The notes: a model not told the origin generated them from the letters alone. DNA of 64,000 bases from Kaistella gelatinilytica (GCF_015679325.1 NZ_JADPVI010000002.1:176798-240797); one strand, 5' to 3'. Positions 1-8,291 are shown, numbered from the stretch's first letter. A program made the numbers and translations.

Positions 1-47
1 AAATATCTCGCAATTCGAGGTGTTGGCTAATTTTAATTTTCAATTAA

Positions 48-2312
48 TTAGTCCATCATCATTTCGTAATGATTTTTCCCAATAAATTCAAATATTTCTC
101 TAAATACATCAAATAACAATTGTGGTTGCTCACTACTAATTTTCTGGTAATAGATACCATCTAATGCTGTTACTCTATGACTTTCATCATTAAGGGATGC
201 TATAAATGCATATTTTATATAGTATTCTGGACTTTGTCGATCATCACCTAATATTGAACTCCATGCATCATTTCCTATTCCAATGAAGTGTACATAACTT
301 TCGATTATTCTTCTCATAGAATTTGCAATTAAAATATTTAAGTTAGAATCTTGCGGAAGATTGGCTTTTAATTCCTTGATTGCGTCCCATAACATAGCAT
401 AATCGTCTTTAATAGACTTATTATATCGTCCAGAAATATTAGAATTATTATTTATTTTCGATATTTTAAAATGCCAATAATCGGTACACATCGGTCTTTT
501 ATCAAAAGAAACTTCTTTATAAAAGTATAGATTATGTGTGAATATAAATACCTGCGCAATATTTTCATTTTTAAACATTTTTTTATTTACGTTATCATTT
601 CCTTTTCTAAGTATTAATTGGTGAATTAAGGATGAAACTACAAATAATGCTTGACTATCTAAGCTAGATACTGGATCATCAATTACTATTATTTTCTTTT
701 TTGTACCATTATTGACTATGTCGTCCGTCCCTAAACATAATTGATAAAAATATAAGAATGAAATAAAACTTTTTTCTCCTTCACTTAATGTCCTGAAAAT
801 TTGCTCATCACTACTTGAATTAGGTCTTTTTAAATAATATTGTGAAATATTATTGACCACCTCTTTTTCTTCAATTTCGAAACTTTCGAATCCTGAAGTA
901 TTTAGTATTACATTAATATTCTCCACTGCATCTTGCGTAGTTACAGTTAATTGTCGCAATGCGTCAATTTCTTGTCTAGTAATTATTATGTTTTCGTCAT
1001 AAATAGCAATCATCTGATTTGCAAGTGAATATATTCTCTCATATTTACATTTTTTTATTTCAAACTCTTCAATCCTATTTTTACAGTTTGCTGTCATAAA
1101 TATCCAAACTTTAGAAATTAAATTACTTTTATTTTGATCTAATTCTATTAAACACTGGTTGTTGGCCTTGATTTTTTTTATTATTGTAGATAGTCCACTT
1201 TTAAGTGTATTAATAGAAGTTATTTCCTTCCGCTCATTTGAATTTTGAATTTTATTTGTAACAGAATCGATATTTGAATTAAATAATTGTTGCAATTGTA
1301 GATAGACATTAGATACAATATTATCCAAATTAAAAATATTTTGAATCGCTATAATATTTTCTAAAATAGAATTTGTTTTAATTTTGTATTGACTAAGTAA
1401 ATATTCTATTCGCTGAATTTGTAATTTTGACGTTTCATCAAAATATTGATCGAATTGAATTCTCAATTCAGCATCAATAGTTTCTTTTTGACAAAAAGGG
1501 CATATTGAATCATTTTCGTTTAGCAGTTCTACGCCTGTTTCTACCCAGTTTCTAGAATTCAACGCTTTTATTAGAGAATCTATATTTACATCTTCATTTC
1601 CAATTATAATTTCATTAAGAAGAGGTTGTAGTTCTTTTTCTAAAACCCTTAAATCTCTATACAAAGTAGAATTTACAGTTACTTCAATTTCTGTCAATTC
1701 TTTTTCATATAAATCATTATAGTTAGATGTCAATTCTGCAATTGTAGGTAGGGTATTTGGTACAGAATCTTTAAGTTCTTTAAGTTTATTAAGATGATTT
1801 GGTCTACTACCAGAATAGTCAAGATTTAGTTTTGACAATGGTGAAAAAGCATTTCTTTCTGTCCAACAATAGCTGAGCAGTTCTGTTTTTTTCGCCAGTT
1901 CATTATCCTCGACTTTTGGAATTAACAACTGCTTACTTAACTTTTGATCCTGCAATTGTCGAATTGTAGTGTGCTTCTCTGAAATCTGCCTATCAATTAT
2001 CTCATTAGTTTCATTTAATGAGAAAACGCCCCTTAATAGTGAGTTTTGATTAAAATTAACATCAATGAAATTTTCATCATACACTAATATTTGATGATTT
2101 GCTGAGTCATATCCATTATTGGTGCAACTACCATAGTCGGTAATGGCGTTAGGTGGTGAACTTTGAGTTAAGTTACTAAGATATTTAGCAATAGTTGATT
2201 TGCCCGAACCGTTCGCGCCAAAGAAAAAATTAACTTTTTTTAAATCGGGAATTTCGACTCCATTTTCTGCATCGTATGATGCAATGTTTTTAAGTAGGAT
2301 ATTTTTAATCAT
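48..2312 (-). CDS. RloC/PrrC-like AAA_13 ATPase, candidate anticodon nuclease
   Basis: A 754-residue SMC/ABC-type ATPase. Visible motifs are Walker A GANGSGKST (about residues 32-40), a single zinc-hook-like CPFC (about 268-271) inside a long helical, coiled-coil-like middle, the ABC signature LSEGE (about 507-511), Walker B IIVIDDP with D-loop SSLD (about 537-548) and a downstream H-loop FTHN. This is the architecture of the AAA_13 family, which includes PrrC and RloC. The length and the hook match RloC, a DNA-damage or phage-responsive tRNA nuclease. PrrC uses an Arg-x3-Glu pair and a later His for catalysis. Here R667, E671 and H712 could play that part, which is inference. The gene stands alone on the accessory element beside tRNA-Phe, with no restriction-modification genes visible. 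It could instead be a related ATPase without nuclease activity. Confidence 0.75.
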   Translation of the reverse strand: MIKNILLKNIASYDAENGVEIPDLKKVNFFFGANGSGKSTIAKYLSNLTQSSPPNAITDYGSCTNNGYDSANHQILVYDENFIDVNFNQNSLLRGVFSLNETNEIIDRQISEKHTTIRQLQDQKLSKQLLIPKVEDNELAKKTELLSYCWTERNAFSPLSKLNLDYSGSRPNHLNKLKELKDSVPNTLPTIAELTSNYNDLYEKELTEIEVTVNSTLYRDLRVLEKELQPLLNEIIIGNEDVNIDSLIKALNSRNWVETGVELLNENDSICPFCQKETIDAELRIQFDQYFDETSKLQIQRIEYLLSQYKIKTNSILENIIAIQNIFNLDNIVSNVYLQLQQLFNSNIDSVTNKIQNSNERKEITSINTLKSGLSTIIKKIKANNQCLIELDQNKSNLISKVWIFMTANCKNRIEEFEIKKCKYERIYSLANQMIAIYDENIIITRQEIDALRQLTVTTQDAVENINVILNTSGFESFEIEEKEVVNNISQYYLKRPNSSSDEQIFRTLSEGEKSFISFLYFYQLCLGTDDIVNNGTKKKIIVIDDPVSSLDSQALFVVSSLIHQLILRKGNDNVNKKMFKNENIAQVFIFTHNLYFYKEVSFDKRPMCTDYWHFKISKINNNSNISGRYNKSIKDDYAMLWDAIKELKANLPQDSNLNILIANSMRRIIESYVHFIGIGNDAWSSILGDDRQSPEYYIKYAFIASLNDESHRVTALDGIYYQKISSEQPQLLFDVFREIFEFIGKNHYEMMMD

Positions 2313-2351
2313 CTTTATATTGGAACTATAAGAAGGAGTAAATAGTTTTTA

Positions 2352-2404
2352 TTTATTGTAGTGTCACTGATTATTTTTAAACTTCTTATTGTTTATTGTA
2401 GTGT
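2352..2404. repeat. Direct repeat TTTATTGTAGTGT, two copies
   Basis: The 13-mer TTTATTGTAGTGT occurs at 2352-2364 and again at 2392-2404, 40 nt apart. Both lie in the intergenic region upstream of the RloC-like gene, which is read leftwards from 2312. A direct repeat spaced by about four helical turns could be an operator, but no regulator gene is adjacent and the role is inference. Confidence 0.4.
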
Positions 2405-2476
2405 AAAATTATTTAAAGTATACGCTGTATTCAGAATAGATTTTTATTCAATACTTTTCGCAACGGGCGATTTGTT

Positions 2477-2995
2477 TTAGAAATCTTTCTGTGCTTTTTT
2501 TCTTGAAACTATATAGTCAATAGTACAATACAGATTATCATTACGCAAATTTGAATATTTTACTTGCAGTAAAATTTCATCTCCATTCCACAAATAGACC
2601 AAGTCATTATTATCGGCGGTTAAAAAATAAGGTTTGCCGAATTCATTTTTGAAAAAATTTAAAATTACCTTATAATTATCTGGCTTTTTTAAAACAATGG
2701 AAATTCTTTTTACATTATCATATACATCAGAAACAATAAATATGTTAAGTATTTCTGATCCAAATATAGTTTTCGTAGTTGAACTGGTATATAGGTAAAC
2801 ATCATCTTCCGTGATCGGCATCATACTGTAGTTTTCAATATCTTTTCTTATCTTGTAAATATTAGCTTTGTACTTTGCTACATTCTCACCTATATGAATT
2901 TCTTTAAATCCTTTATGTTTATTTAGATCGATTAGTGACTGACTACACAAATATGTAAAAGATAAAAGAAAAAAAAACGAAAAACCTAACTTCAT
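2477..2995 (-). CDS. Small exported protein, unknown function
   Basis: A 172-residue protein with a clear N-terminal signal peptide: a hydrophobic stretch at residues 4-17, then Cys-Ser-Gln. The surroundings do not make a good lipobox, so ordinary signal peptidase cleavage is more likely. The mature part has a GFKEIHIGENV segment near its start and a later NEFGKP...YLW pattern. The 305-residue lipoprotein at 5573-6490 has the same layout (GFNGLKIGKHY, then AFGDPDSF, then LEWKNN), so the two look like distant paralogues. No known family is recognised. It lies between the RloC-like gene and the thermonuclease in the accessory segment. Confidence 0.6.
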   Translation of the reverse strand: MKLGFSFFFLLSFTYLCSQSLIDLNKHKGFKEIHIGENVAKYKANIYKIRKDIENYSMMPITEDDVYLYTSSTTKTIFGSEILNIFIVSDVYDNVKRISIVLKKPDNYKVILNFFKNEFGKPYFLTADNNDLVYLWNGDEILLQVKYSNLRNDNLYCTIDYIVSRKKAQKDF

Positions 2996-3285
2996 ATTAC
3001 TTATTTTATTATTAAAACTTATTTAAAACAAAGATAATGTGTTTTGTAATCAATTTCCTTGTCTTTATCATATTATAAAATTTAAAAAATGTTATAATAT
3101 GAAAAATGAAATTTTTTTTGAAAATTAATTGGTGATCGAAGTAATTTAAATATTTATATTGCTTTTATGCATAAATTTATAAAAGTTACGTATAAATCTA
3201 TATTTGTCGTAATAAATGGAGAAACTGCGTATCCAAGTATATAAAATATGTTGTGTTTTTAATATAACGTTTAAATAAATCTCAA

Positions 3286-3759
3286 ATGAAATATCTACTA
3301 ATTATATTTTTGTGCGTCACTATTTTTTATACAGCTCAAATAAATGCAAAGGTAATCCATGTCAAAGATGGTGATACTGTCGTGGTATTATTAGAAGATA
3401 ATATCCAGAAAACTTTGAGGTTAGCCGAAGTAGATTGTCCCGAAAGCGGTCAACCTTTTGGTAAAAATGCAAAAGAATTTACGTCTACTCAAATATTTGG
3501 AAAACAAATTACATTTATAGCTACGGATGAAGACAGATATGGTAGAACCATAGCGAAGATCTATTATGAAAATAAATATCTTTCCGAGGAAATAATTAGA
3601 GCAGGATTTGGTTGGTGGTACTATCAATATTCGAAGGATAAAAACTTAGGTATTCTACAGAAACAAGCAGAAGATAAAAAGATTGGTTTATGGCAAGATA
3701 AAAATGCTGTGTCACCGTGGGACTATCGAAAACAGCAAAGAGCAGTTTCGCAATTTTAA
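3286..3759 (+). CDS. Secreted thermonuclease-family (SNase-like) nuclease
   Basis: A 157-residue staphylococcal-nuclease-like protein with an N-terminal signal peptide (about residues 1-17), so it probably acts in the periplasm or outside the cell. The family's features follow in order: the metal-binding region VKDGDTVVV (about 27-35), LRLAEVDCPE carrying the first catalytic Arg and the catalytic Glu, and DRYGRT carrying the second catalytic Arg. The C-terminal GLWQD...SPWDYR segment is typical of bacterial SNase-family proteins. All expected catalytic residues are present, so it should cleave DNA or RNA in a calcium-dependent way. Its last 43 nt overlap a second reading frame that begins at GTG 3717. 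Confidence 0.88.
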   Translation: MKYLLIIFLCVTIFYTAQINAKVIHVKDGDTVVVLLEDNIQKTLRLAEVDCPESGQPFGKNAKEFTSTQIFGKQITFIATDEDRYGRTIAKIYYENKYLSEEIIRAGFGWWYYQYSKDKNLGILQKQAEDKKIGLWQDKNAVSPWDYRKQQRAVSQF

Positions 3760-4139
3760 AATTAAATTATCGATTAGAAAATCTTGAAAAGATATATGAA
3801 GAAATTAAATCTGCTTGGCTTAATGCAGCTGATTTAGGTGAATATATTAAAAGTTCTTATCGCTTAATTTATAAATTTTGCATCGGATTATATGTTTTTG
3901 AAGAAAGTGAATTGAAGATTTATAAAAGGTATAAAATTTCTGAACAAAATGCTGAATCGCAAACCATTAATGACAAAGATTTCAAATATATTTTCATATT
4001 ACTATGTTCTTTAAAATCACATGAAATTTTTGAACTTCTAAACTTTATCGTTTTACCAACAGATATTCCGTCGTTTACTGAAACGTCTATATTACGAGAG
4101 ATTCAAATAACTAAAAGTTTGAAAGGAATAACAAATTGA
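3717..4139 (+). CDS. Hypothetical protein overlapping the nuclease gene
   Basis: A 140-codon frame opening with GTG at 3717, inside the last 43 nt of the thermonuclease gene, and reading on in a different frame. The residues encoded beyond the overlap look like a real mixed alpha-helical protein with acidic helices, aromatic residues and no low complexity. No ATG is available downstream, so either the GTG start with translational coupling is real or the true start is another rare codon. No family is recognised. The overlap suggests co-expression with the nuclease, for example as a partner or inhibitor, but that is speculation. Confidence 0.45.
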   Translation: MGLSKTAKSSFAILKLNYRLENLEKIYEEIKSAWLNAADLGEYIKSSYRLIYKFCIGLYVFEESELKIYKRYKISEQNAESQTINDKDFKYIFILLCSLKSHEIFELLNFIVLPTDIPSFTETSILREIQITKSLKGITN

Positions 4140-4185
4140 TATAAAATATAGCACAATCTCCTCTGTTTTTGATAGAATTCATATC

Positions 4186-4193
4186 TACATTTG
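4186..4193 (+). promoter_or_regulatory. Bacteroidetes -7 box TACATTTG
   Basis: TACATTTG matches the TAnnTTTG consensus and ends 4 nt before the ATG at 4198, which predicts a very short or leaderless transcript. A TTTG lies upstream at 4168-4171, but the spacing (14 nt) is short for a -33 element. Confidence 0.4.
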
Positions 4194-4197
4194 CATA

Positions 4198-4473
4198 ATG
4201 AAATTGCACGCAGTTATAAGGGAGAGTGTTGATCTTAAAAAAGGAGACATTCCACAATCGATAATCGTAGAATTTGTCGGTGACAAACAAAAACAACATT
4301 TTGAAATATTTTGTCATCAGTTTGATCCTTACTACCACAAAATTAGAAAATGGGATACCTGGGAATTAAATATAAGATGGGATAGTGAAATTTTTATCGA
4401 TCCTAAAACGCAAGTTAAATCTTATTTCACTCACCTAATTTGCACAGAAGCAGTTCCTGTTTTTCAAATGTAG
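4198..4473 (+). CDS. Small protein, possibly DUF3127/OB-fold-like
   Basis: A 91-residue protein with no signal peptide. Alternating beta-like segments (QSIIVEFVG, HFEIFCHQ, TWELNIRW, YFTHLICTEA) recall the DUF3127 family found throughout Bacteroidetes, where small OB-fold-like proteins share a strand pattern ending in a conserved aromatic-rich strand. The assignment is by pattern only and is weak. It has its own promoter-like box immediately upstream and follows the hypothetical gene at 3717-4139 by 58 nt. Confidence 0.55.
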   Translation: MKLHAVIRESVDLKKGDIPQSIIVEFVGDKQKQHFEIFCHQFDPYYHKIRKWDTWELNIRWDSEIFIDPKTQVKSYFTHLICTEAVPVFQM

Positions 4474-4564
4474 AATAGGAATTTTTAAAACTAAATCTTT
4501 CGGAAATACTAGACAATTCGCTGATAGATAATCCAAAAATTCACTAAGTGAGTTTAGGCACTAT

Positions 4565-5125
4565 TTAAAAAGTAAGAAGGAGATTAAAAATTTTATTTTC
4601 AAATATTGAAATCATATTTTTTCGCTTTTTAAAACATTGTAATTCATACACGGATTTTATCTTTAAAGCAGTTTTCGAAATTACCATATAGTCCAAAATA
4701 GTCACTAAATCTTCTTCATCAAAATATTTAATATCCTTCGATAAATAAGTATTGTCTATATGATAATAATTATCTCTTATGATAATTTTAGAATTAAAAG
4801 TATAAATCTGATTTCCTAGTTTTGAATAATGGTTTCCAATTATTGGAGTTTCTAAATTGAAAGATTTTACTTCTGTGTAATTTTGAGGTTTCCGATTTGA
4901 ATTTTCCACTATTTCAACATTATTTAAAATAGCACATTCTTTTTCAAGATTTTCTATAACATATTGCTCAACATCTTTTTTATCTATTGTAGCCCAAAAT
5001 CGTTTAGGATTGTAAAAAAAATGCAAGTGAATATTATCATCCAAACAAAAAAAATGATCGCTGATAAATAATGTATTACTGTTCGAGTGTTTTTCTAATA
5101 AGTTTTTTAAATTATTAATCTGCAT
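4565..5125 (-). CDS. Hypothetical cytoplasmic protein
   Basis: A 186-residue protein without a signal peptide or membrane segment, rich in Asn, Ile, Lys and Tyr like the other genes of this accessory segment. It begins MQINNLKNLLEKHS and ends in a hydrophobic, Phe/Leu-rich tail. I recognise no domain. It is transcribed convergently with the 91-residue gene. The next minus-strand gene upstream starts at 5554, so the three minus-strand genes between 4565 and 6490 may share a transcript. Confidence 0.5.
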   Translation of the reverse strand: MQINNLKNLLEKHSNSNTLFISDHFFCLDDNIHLHFFYNPKRFWATIDKKDVEQYVIENLEKECAILNNVEIVENSNRKPQNYTEVKSFNLETPIIGNHYSKLGNQIYTFNSKIIIRDNYYHIDNTYLSKDIKYFDEEDLVTILDYMVISKTALKIKSVYELQCFKKRKNMISIFENKIFNLLLTF

Positions 5126-5194
5126 TTTTTAAAACTTTAAATAGAGTTAAAAATTTTTTAAACGTATAAAATACTCAAAGAATGCAATACTATA

Positions 5195-5554
5195 TCAATT
5201 ATACAGTACTAAGCCTGTTCGAGAAATTACCCGAATAATCATTACTCTATTTGATAATAATCTTACTAAAAATTCATCTTTCCCTTTAATCGTCATAACT
5301 TCAGAATAATCCTCTCCACTACTTGAAATTCCTTGTTGAATCGCACTCGAAATTTTATAAAATTGTTTTTTGTTATTTCTTATAACGGTGATTTTCCTCA
5401 TATCAAAATCAAAAATCACCTTTGAATTGGACTTTAATATTGGCGATAGTTTCTCGTTATCAATTTTACTATATAGAGTGTAATTCATAATGCCTTTGTT
5501 TTGTGCAAATGCTAAGGTATTTATGAGAAGGAAAATAAGCAGTAATTTATACAT
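5195..5554 (-). CDS. Small exported protein, unknown function
   Basis: A 119-residue protein with a strong signal peptide (hydrophobic residues 3-16, then AFAQ as the likely cleavage site). The mature part, about 100 residues, is predicted to be mostly beta with many Ile, Val, Lys and Ser residues. No family is recognised. It starts 18 nt after the stop of the upstream lipoprotein gene (5573-6490), which implies a two-gene operon of exported proteins. Confidence 0.55.
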   Translation of the reverse strand: MYKLLLIFLLINTLAFAQNKGIMNYTLYSKIDNEKLSPILKSNSKVIFDFDMRKITVIRNNKKQFYKISSAIQQGISSSGEDYSEVMTIKGKDEFLVRLLSNRVMIIRVISRTGLVLYN

Positions 5555-5572
5555 TTCAAGTTATTTTAGGAA

Positions 5573-6490
5573 TTATAAAGTTTGTATCGAATTTTTTTTA
5601 AGCTGAATTAACTTATTTTTCCTATTCTTGTCTCTTGCTAAGTTTTCTTTTTCAGCAATTTCGTGCGTAATTTTATTTATAATTTCTTTAGAATTTTTAT
5701 TTTGAATTAATAAATAAGAACTTAAAGAAATTGTCTTTAAATCATCGTCTGGAGATAAATAACTTAGATCTTTTGGCGAAACGGACAGGAAATAAATCAA
5801 GCGATTATTTTTCCATTCCAAATCAATAGAAGTGAGTTCATTATTATTTTGTGTTTTATTATATTGCTTATGAATCTTATTAATATTATCATCAAAATCA
5901 CCAAGTATTTTTTGTGGCTTTCTCCCCGAAATAAAATACTCAAAACTATCAGGATCTCCAAATGCTGATCTAAAAATTTGAATAAAACTATTAAATTTTA
6001 ATCCTCTAGAAAAATTTCCAGTCTCATATTCAGCCTTATTTATTTGCCAACTCTCCGTTTGATTAACCGATATTTTTTCTAGCAAATTATTAACAAATAT
6101 TAAATTTATGAACATTATGCTACCTGTTCCTGATTTTAAATTAATCGATTTGGGGATAAATTGAACTTCTTTGTAATTAAAACTACCAACATTAGTGTCT
6201 AGCAATATTTTGGTTTCACTGTCAAAGAAAAAATCACTATAATGTTTACCAATTTTTAATCCATTAAATCCATTAAAGATATCCAGATTCTCCCTGTTTT
6301 CAACATTAATAATTTTTACTTTTTGATTCAAAAGAGTATATAAGGATTGTTTTCCACTTTCTTGGGGCATATCGGCAAATTTAACAGTATCATGCACTTT
6401 ATCTGCTTTTGATTCTATAAGTTGTTCAGATGCTTTTTTAGATTTAGTACAAGATGCGATAATTAAAAGCAATATTATTAAAGTTTTCAT
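5573..6490 (-). CDS. Putative lipoprotein, unknown function
   Basis: A 305-residue protein that starts with a lipoprotein signal (MKTLIILLLIIASCTKS), with Cys 14 as the likely lipidated residue. A Ser/Lys-rich linker follows. The body contains GFNGLKIGKHYSDF (about residues 72-85), FGDPDSFEYF and LEWKNNRLIYF, an order that resembles the 172-residue exported protein at 2477-2995. The C-terminus is a basic, charged helix (EKENLARDKNRKNK). It is not recognised as a named family. It is the first gene of a likely operon with the 119-residue exported protein. Confidence 0.6.
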   Translation of the reverse strand: MKTLIILLLIIASCTKSKKASEQLIESKADKVHDTVKFADMPQESGKQSLYTLLNQKVKIINVENRENLDIFNGFNGLKIGKHYSDFFFDSETKILLDTNVGSFNYKEVQFIPKSINLKSGTGSIMFINLIFVNNLLEKISVNQTESWQINKAEYETGNFSRGLKFNSFIQIFRSAFGDPDSFEYFISGRKPQKILGDFDDNINKIHKQYNKTQNNNELTSIDLEWKNNRLIYFLSVSPKDLSYLSPDDDLKTISLSSYLLIQNKNSKEIINKITHEIAEKENLARDKNRKNKLIQLKKNSIQTL

Positions 6491-6796
6491 AACATATTAT
6501 TTATTTCTAAATCTAAAATTATAAGAATTCACCATTTTATTTGTAAACTTTTTATTATTTACCTCAATAAATTACAAATATATAAATTTCTTCAGGTACT
6601 TTTGTAGATACTATCGCTATCATTCCTAAAAAAGTAATTTTTTAATAAAGTCATCGTCTTTTTATTACAATATTATCAGCAAATTCACCCCAATCACAAA
6701 TTTTTGTAATTTTTATGCACCCGCACAAAGGGTACGATTGAAAAAACAACGACCCGACCACCAAAATTTTTCGCCATACACCACCATTTTCTTTTG
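6491..6796. other. Intergenic region, nothing recognised
   Basis: An AT-rich spacer between the lipoprotein gene and the integrase. I see no open frame, repeat or tRNA-like duplicate here. A short, more GC-rich patch at about 6718-6760 is not explained and could belong to the integrase region of the element. Confidence 0.4.
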
Positions 6797-6818
6797 GTAA
6801 AAAAACCATCGGTTTTAA
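6797..6818 (-). terminator. Rho-independent terminator of the integrase gene
   Basis: On the minus strand AAAACC-GAT-GGTTTT is followed by a run of T, immediately downstream of the integrase stop codon at 6819. The stem is short (6 bp) but perfect. Confidence 0.55.
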
Positions 6819-8021
6819 TTATTTTTCCCAAGCTATCAATAATTTTTCTGCAATCATTTCTTTGCTGAACTGCACATACTTTTTAAAAGATTTATAATCT
6901 TTATGTCCCGTAATTTCCCTTACAAATTCTTCACCCATTCCATTTACTAAAGAATTAGTGACAAAAAAGACTCTTCCATAATGCATTGTAAGATAATCAC
7001 ACGCACTTTTTTTAATTACAATATTTTTGCTTCCCGAATGTTTTGTGAATTCGATAACACTATTAAATCCAATCTCTGCAAACATTTTTTTTATTTCCCT
7101 ATTACAAAACTGATTTGTCGGCACTTTGATGCGACCATACATTTTGATTTGTTTATCAATAATTTCTTTTGAAACCTTCATTAATGGAATATCAAGATTT
7201 TCCTTCGTTTTCTGAATATGTACTCTAATAAAATCATCAACAATATTTTCGGGTTTTAAATTTTGAATATCCACAAACCTTAAACCGGTATAACAACTTA
7301 AAATAAAAATATCCCTCACAATATTCTGATATTCGTCCCCAAAATCTGTGATTCTCAATTTCTCCACAACATCTGCATTAAGTTTAATCTTTTCAGAATC
7401 GTCCTTAAATACTAAAAACTTTTTGTAAATAATGTTGGTATGGAATGACCTTTCCTTAGACCATTGCATAAAAGTTTTTAGTAGTTTAATGTACTTCCCA
7501 ATTGTGGAGTTTAAAAAACCCTTTTCATAGAAGTATGCTAGTAAATCATCATAAAAACTCAAATCAATCATATCAAAAGTAATCTCCAGATTTTCTTCCT
7601 CACCAAATGCTTTTAAATGCTTTTTACAAGTGTTAAATGTTCTAATAGTGTTAACAGACTTTGAGTCTTTCCCTATTTCTATAAATTCATTGAAAATATC
7701 AAAAAAAGATTTACTAATTGTTTTAGGTTTAGGCTTTATTCGATTATCAAATTCCTTCTCCAATATATCTTTGGATAATGGTATATTCTTTAGCAAATAC
7801 TCCCTTTCAATTTCTTTGAAAATATTTACAACCTTATCAATTTTTAGATTTTTAGATTCGGAATCAGCGGCGAGTGTTTTTACTTTTACACCTGTCCAAT
7901 TTGACGGTTTAATTTTTACACCTGTTGATCGCTTAATTCTTTTACCGCTTAGTGATGCAGTAATATAAAGCATTGTTTCGGTGGTTTTGTGTGGTTCTTT
8001 TAAGAAAAATCCTATGTTCAT
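6819..8021 (-). CDS. Site-specific tyrosine recombinase (integrase)
   Basis: A 400-residue phage-integrase-family recombinase of the Bacteroidetes type, with an N-terminal arm-binding region (RSTGVKIKPSNW), a SAM-like core-binding domain (about 105-210) and a C-terminal catalytic domain. Catalytic signatures are the first Arg in SCYTGLRFVDI, the HYGR box (H-x-x-R), TGHKDY with the conserved His, and the nucleophile Tyr in KKYVQF. The length is normal and nothing is missing. It is 198 nt from the 3' end of tRNA-Phe and reads away from it, the classic layout of an element integrated at a tRNA gene. It has its own well-formed promoter (8039-8069) and terminator. Confidence 0.93.
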   Translation of the reverse strand: MNIGFFLKEPHKTTETMLYITASLSGKRIKRSTGVKIKPSNWTGVKVKTLAADSESKNLKIDKVVNIFKEIEREYLLKNIPLSKDILEKEFDNRIKPKPKTISKSFFDIFNEFIEIGKDSKSVNTIRTFNTCKKHLKAFGEEENLEITFDMIDLSFYDDLLAYFYEKGFLNSTIGKYIKLLKTFMQWSKERSFHTNIIYKKFLVFKDDSEKIKLNADVVEKLRITDFGDEYQNIVRDIFILSCYTGLRFVDIQNLKPENIVDDFIRVHIQKTKENLDIPLMKVSKEIIDKQIKMYGRIKVPTNQFCNREIKKMFAEIGFNSVIEFTKHSGSKNIVIKKSACDYLTMHYGRVFFVTNSLVNGMGEEFVREITGHKDYKSFKKYVQFSKEMIAEKLLIAWEK

Positions 8022-8038
8022 TATTTAATTATTTAAAG

Positions 8039-8069
8039 CAAAAGTATAGTTGCTTCACTTCAATATCAA
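8039..8069 (-). promoter_or_regulatory. Integrase promoter (TTG, 20 nt, TACTTTTG)
   Basis: On the minus strand a TTG (8067-8069) is followed after exactly 20 nt by TACTTTTG (8039-8046), a full match to the Bacteroidetes -33/-7 pattern. It lies 17 nt upstream of the integrase ATG. Confidence 0.6.
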
Positions 8070-8143
8070 TGAGAGGGATTATCTAGGGACACAATAGGGA
8101 CAGAAAAGGTATTAATTTGTTTAAATACTACTTAACATCTCTT

Positions 8144-8182
8144 AAAAAACAAACCCCCTTAAACGTAATGTTTAAAGGGGTT
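8144..8182 (-). terminator. Strong hairpin terminator downstream of tRNA-Phe
   Basis: Arms of 13 nt (8152-8164 and 8170-8182, one mismatch) around a 5-nt loop are followed on the minus strand by TGTTTTTT. It would end the tRNA-Phe transcript and insulate the integrase promoter, which lies just beyond it. Confidence 0.75.
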
Positions 8183-8218
8183 TTCTGTAACTTAAAGTTA
8201 ATTTGAATTTAACTTTTG

Positions 8219-8291
8219 TGGTCTCTCCAGGAATCGAACCAGGGACACATGGATTTTCAATCCATTGCTCTACCAACTGAGCTAAGAGACC
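8219..8291 (-). tRNA. tRNA-Phe (anticodon GAA)
   Basis: The minus-strand sequence folds as a complete cloverleaf: a 7-bp acceptor stem (GGTCTCT with AGAGACC), D stem GCTC/GAGC, an anticodon stem of 5 bp with loop TTGAAAA giving anticodon GAA, and T loop TTCGATT. The discriminator is A at 8219 and the CCA tail is not encoded. The middle pair of the T stem is a U-U mismatch (CCTGG against CCTGG). It marks the boundary between the accessory segment on the left and core genes on the right and is the probable attachment site of the element. Confidence 0.95.

Noticed and set aside
8-27. CTCGCAATTCGAG followed by GTTGGC at the left edge, similar to part of an attC site downstream of the RloC-like gene
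   Set aside because: Only one half could be in the window, the core does not fit GTTRRRY, and no complementary boundary exists upstream of the gene.
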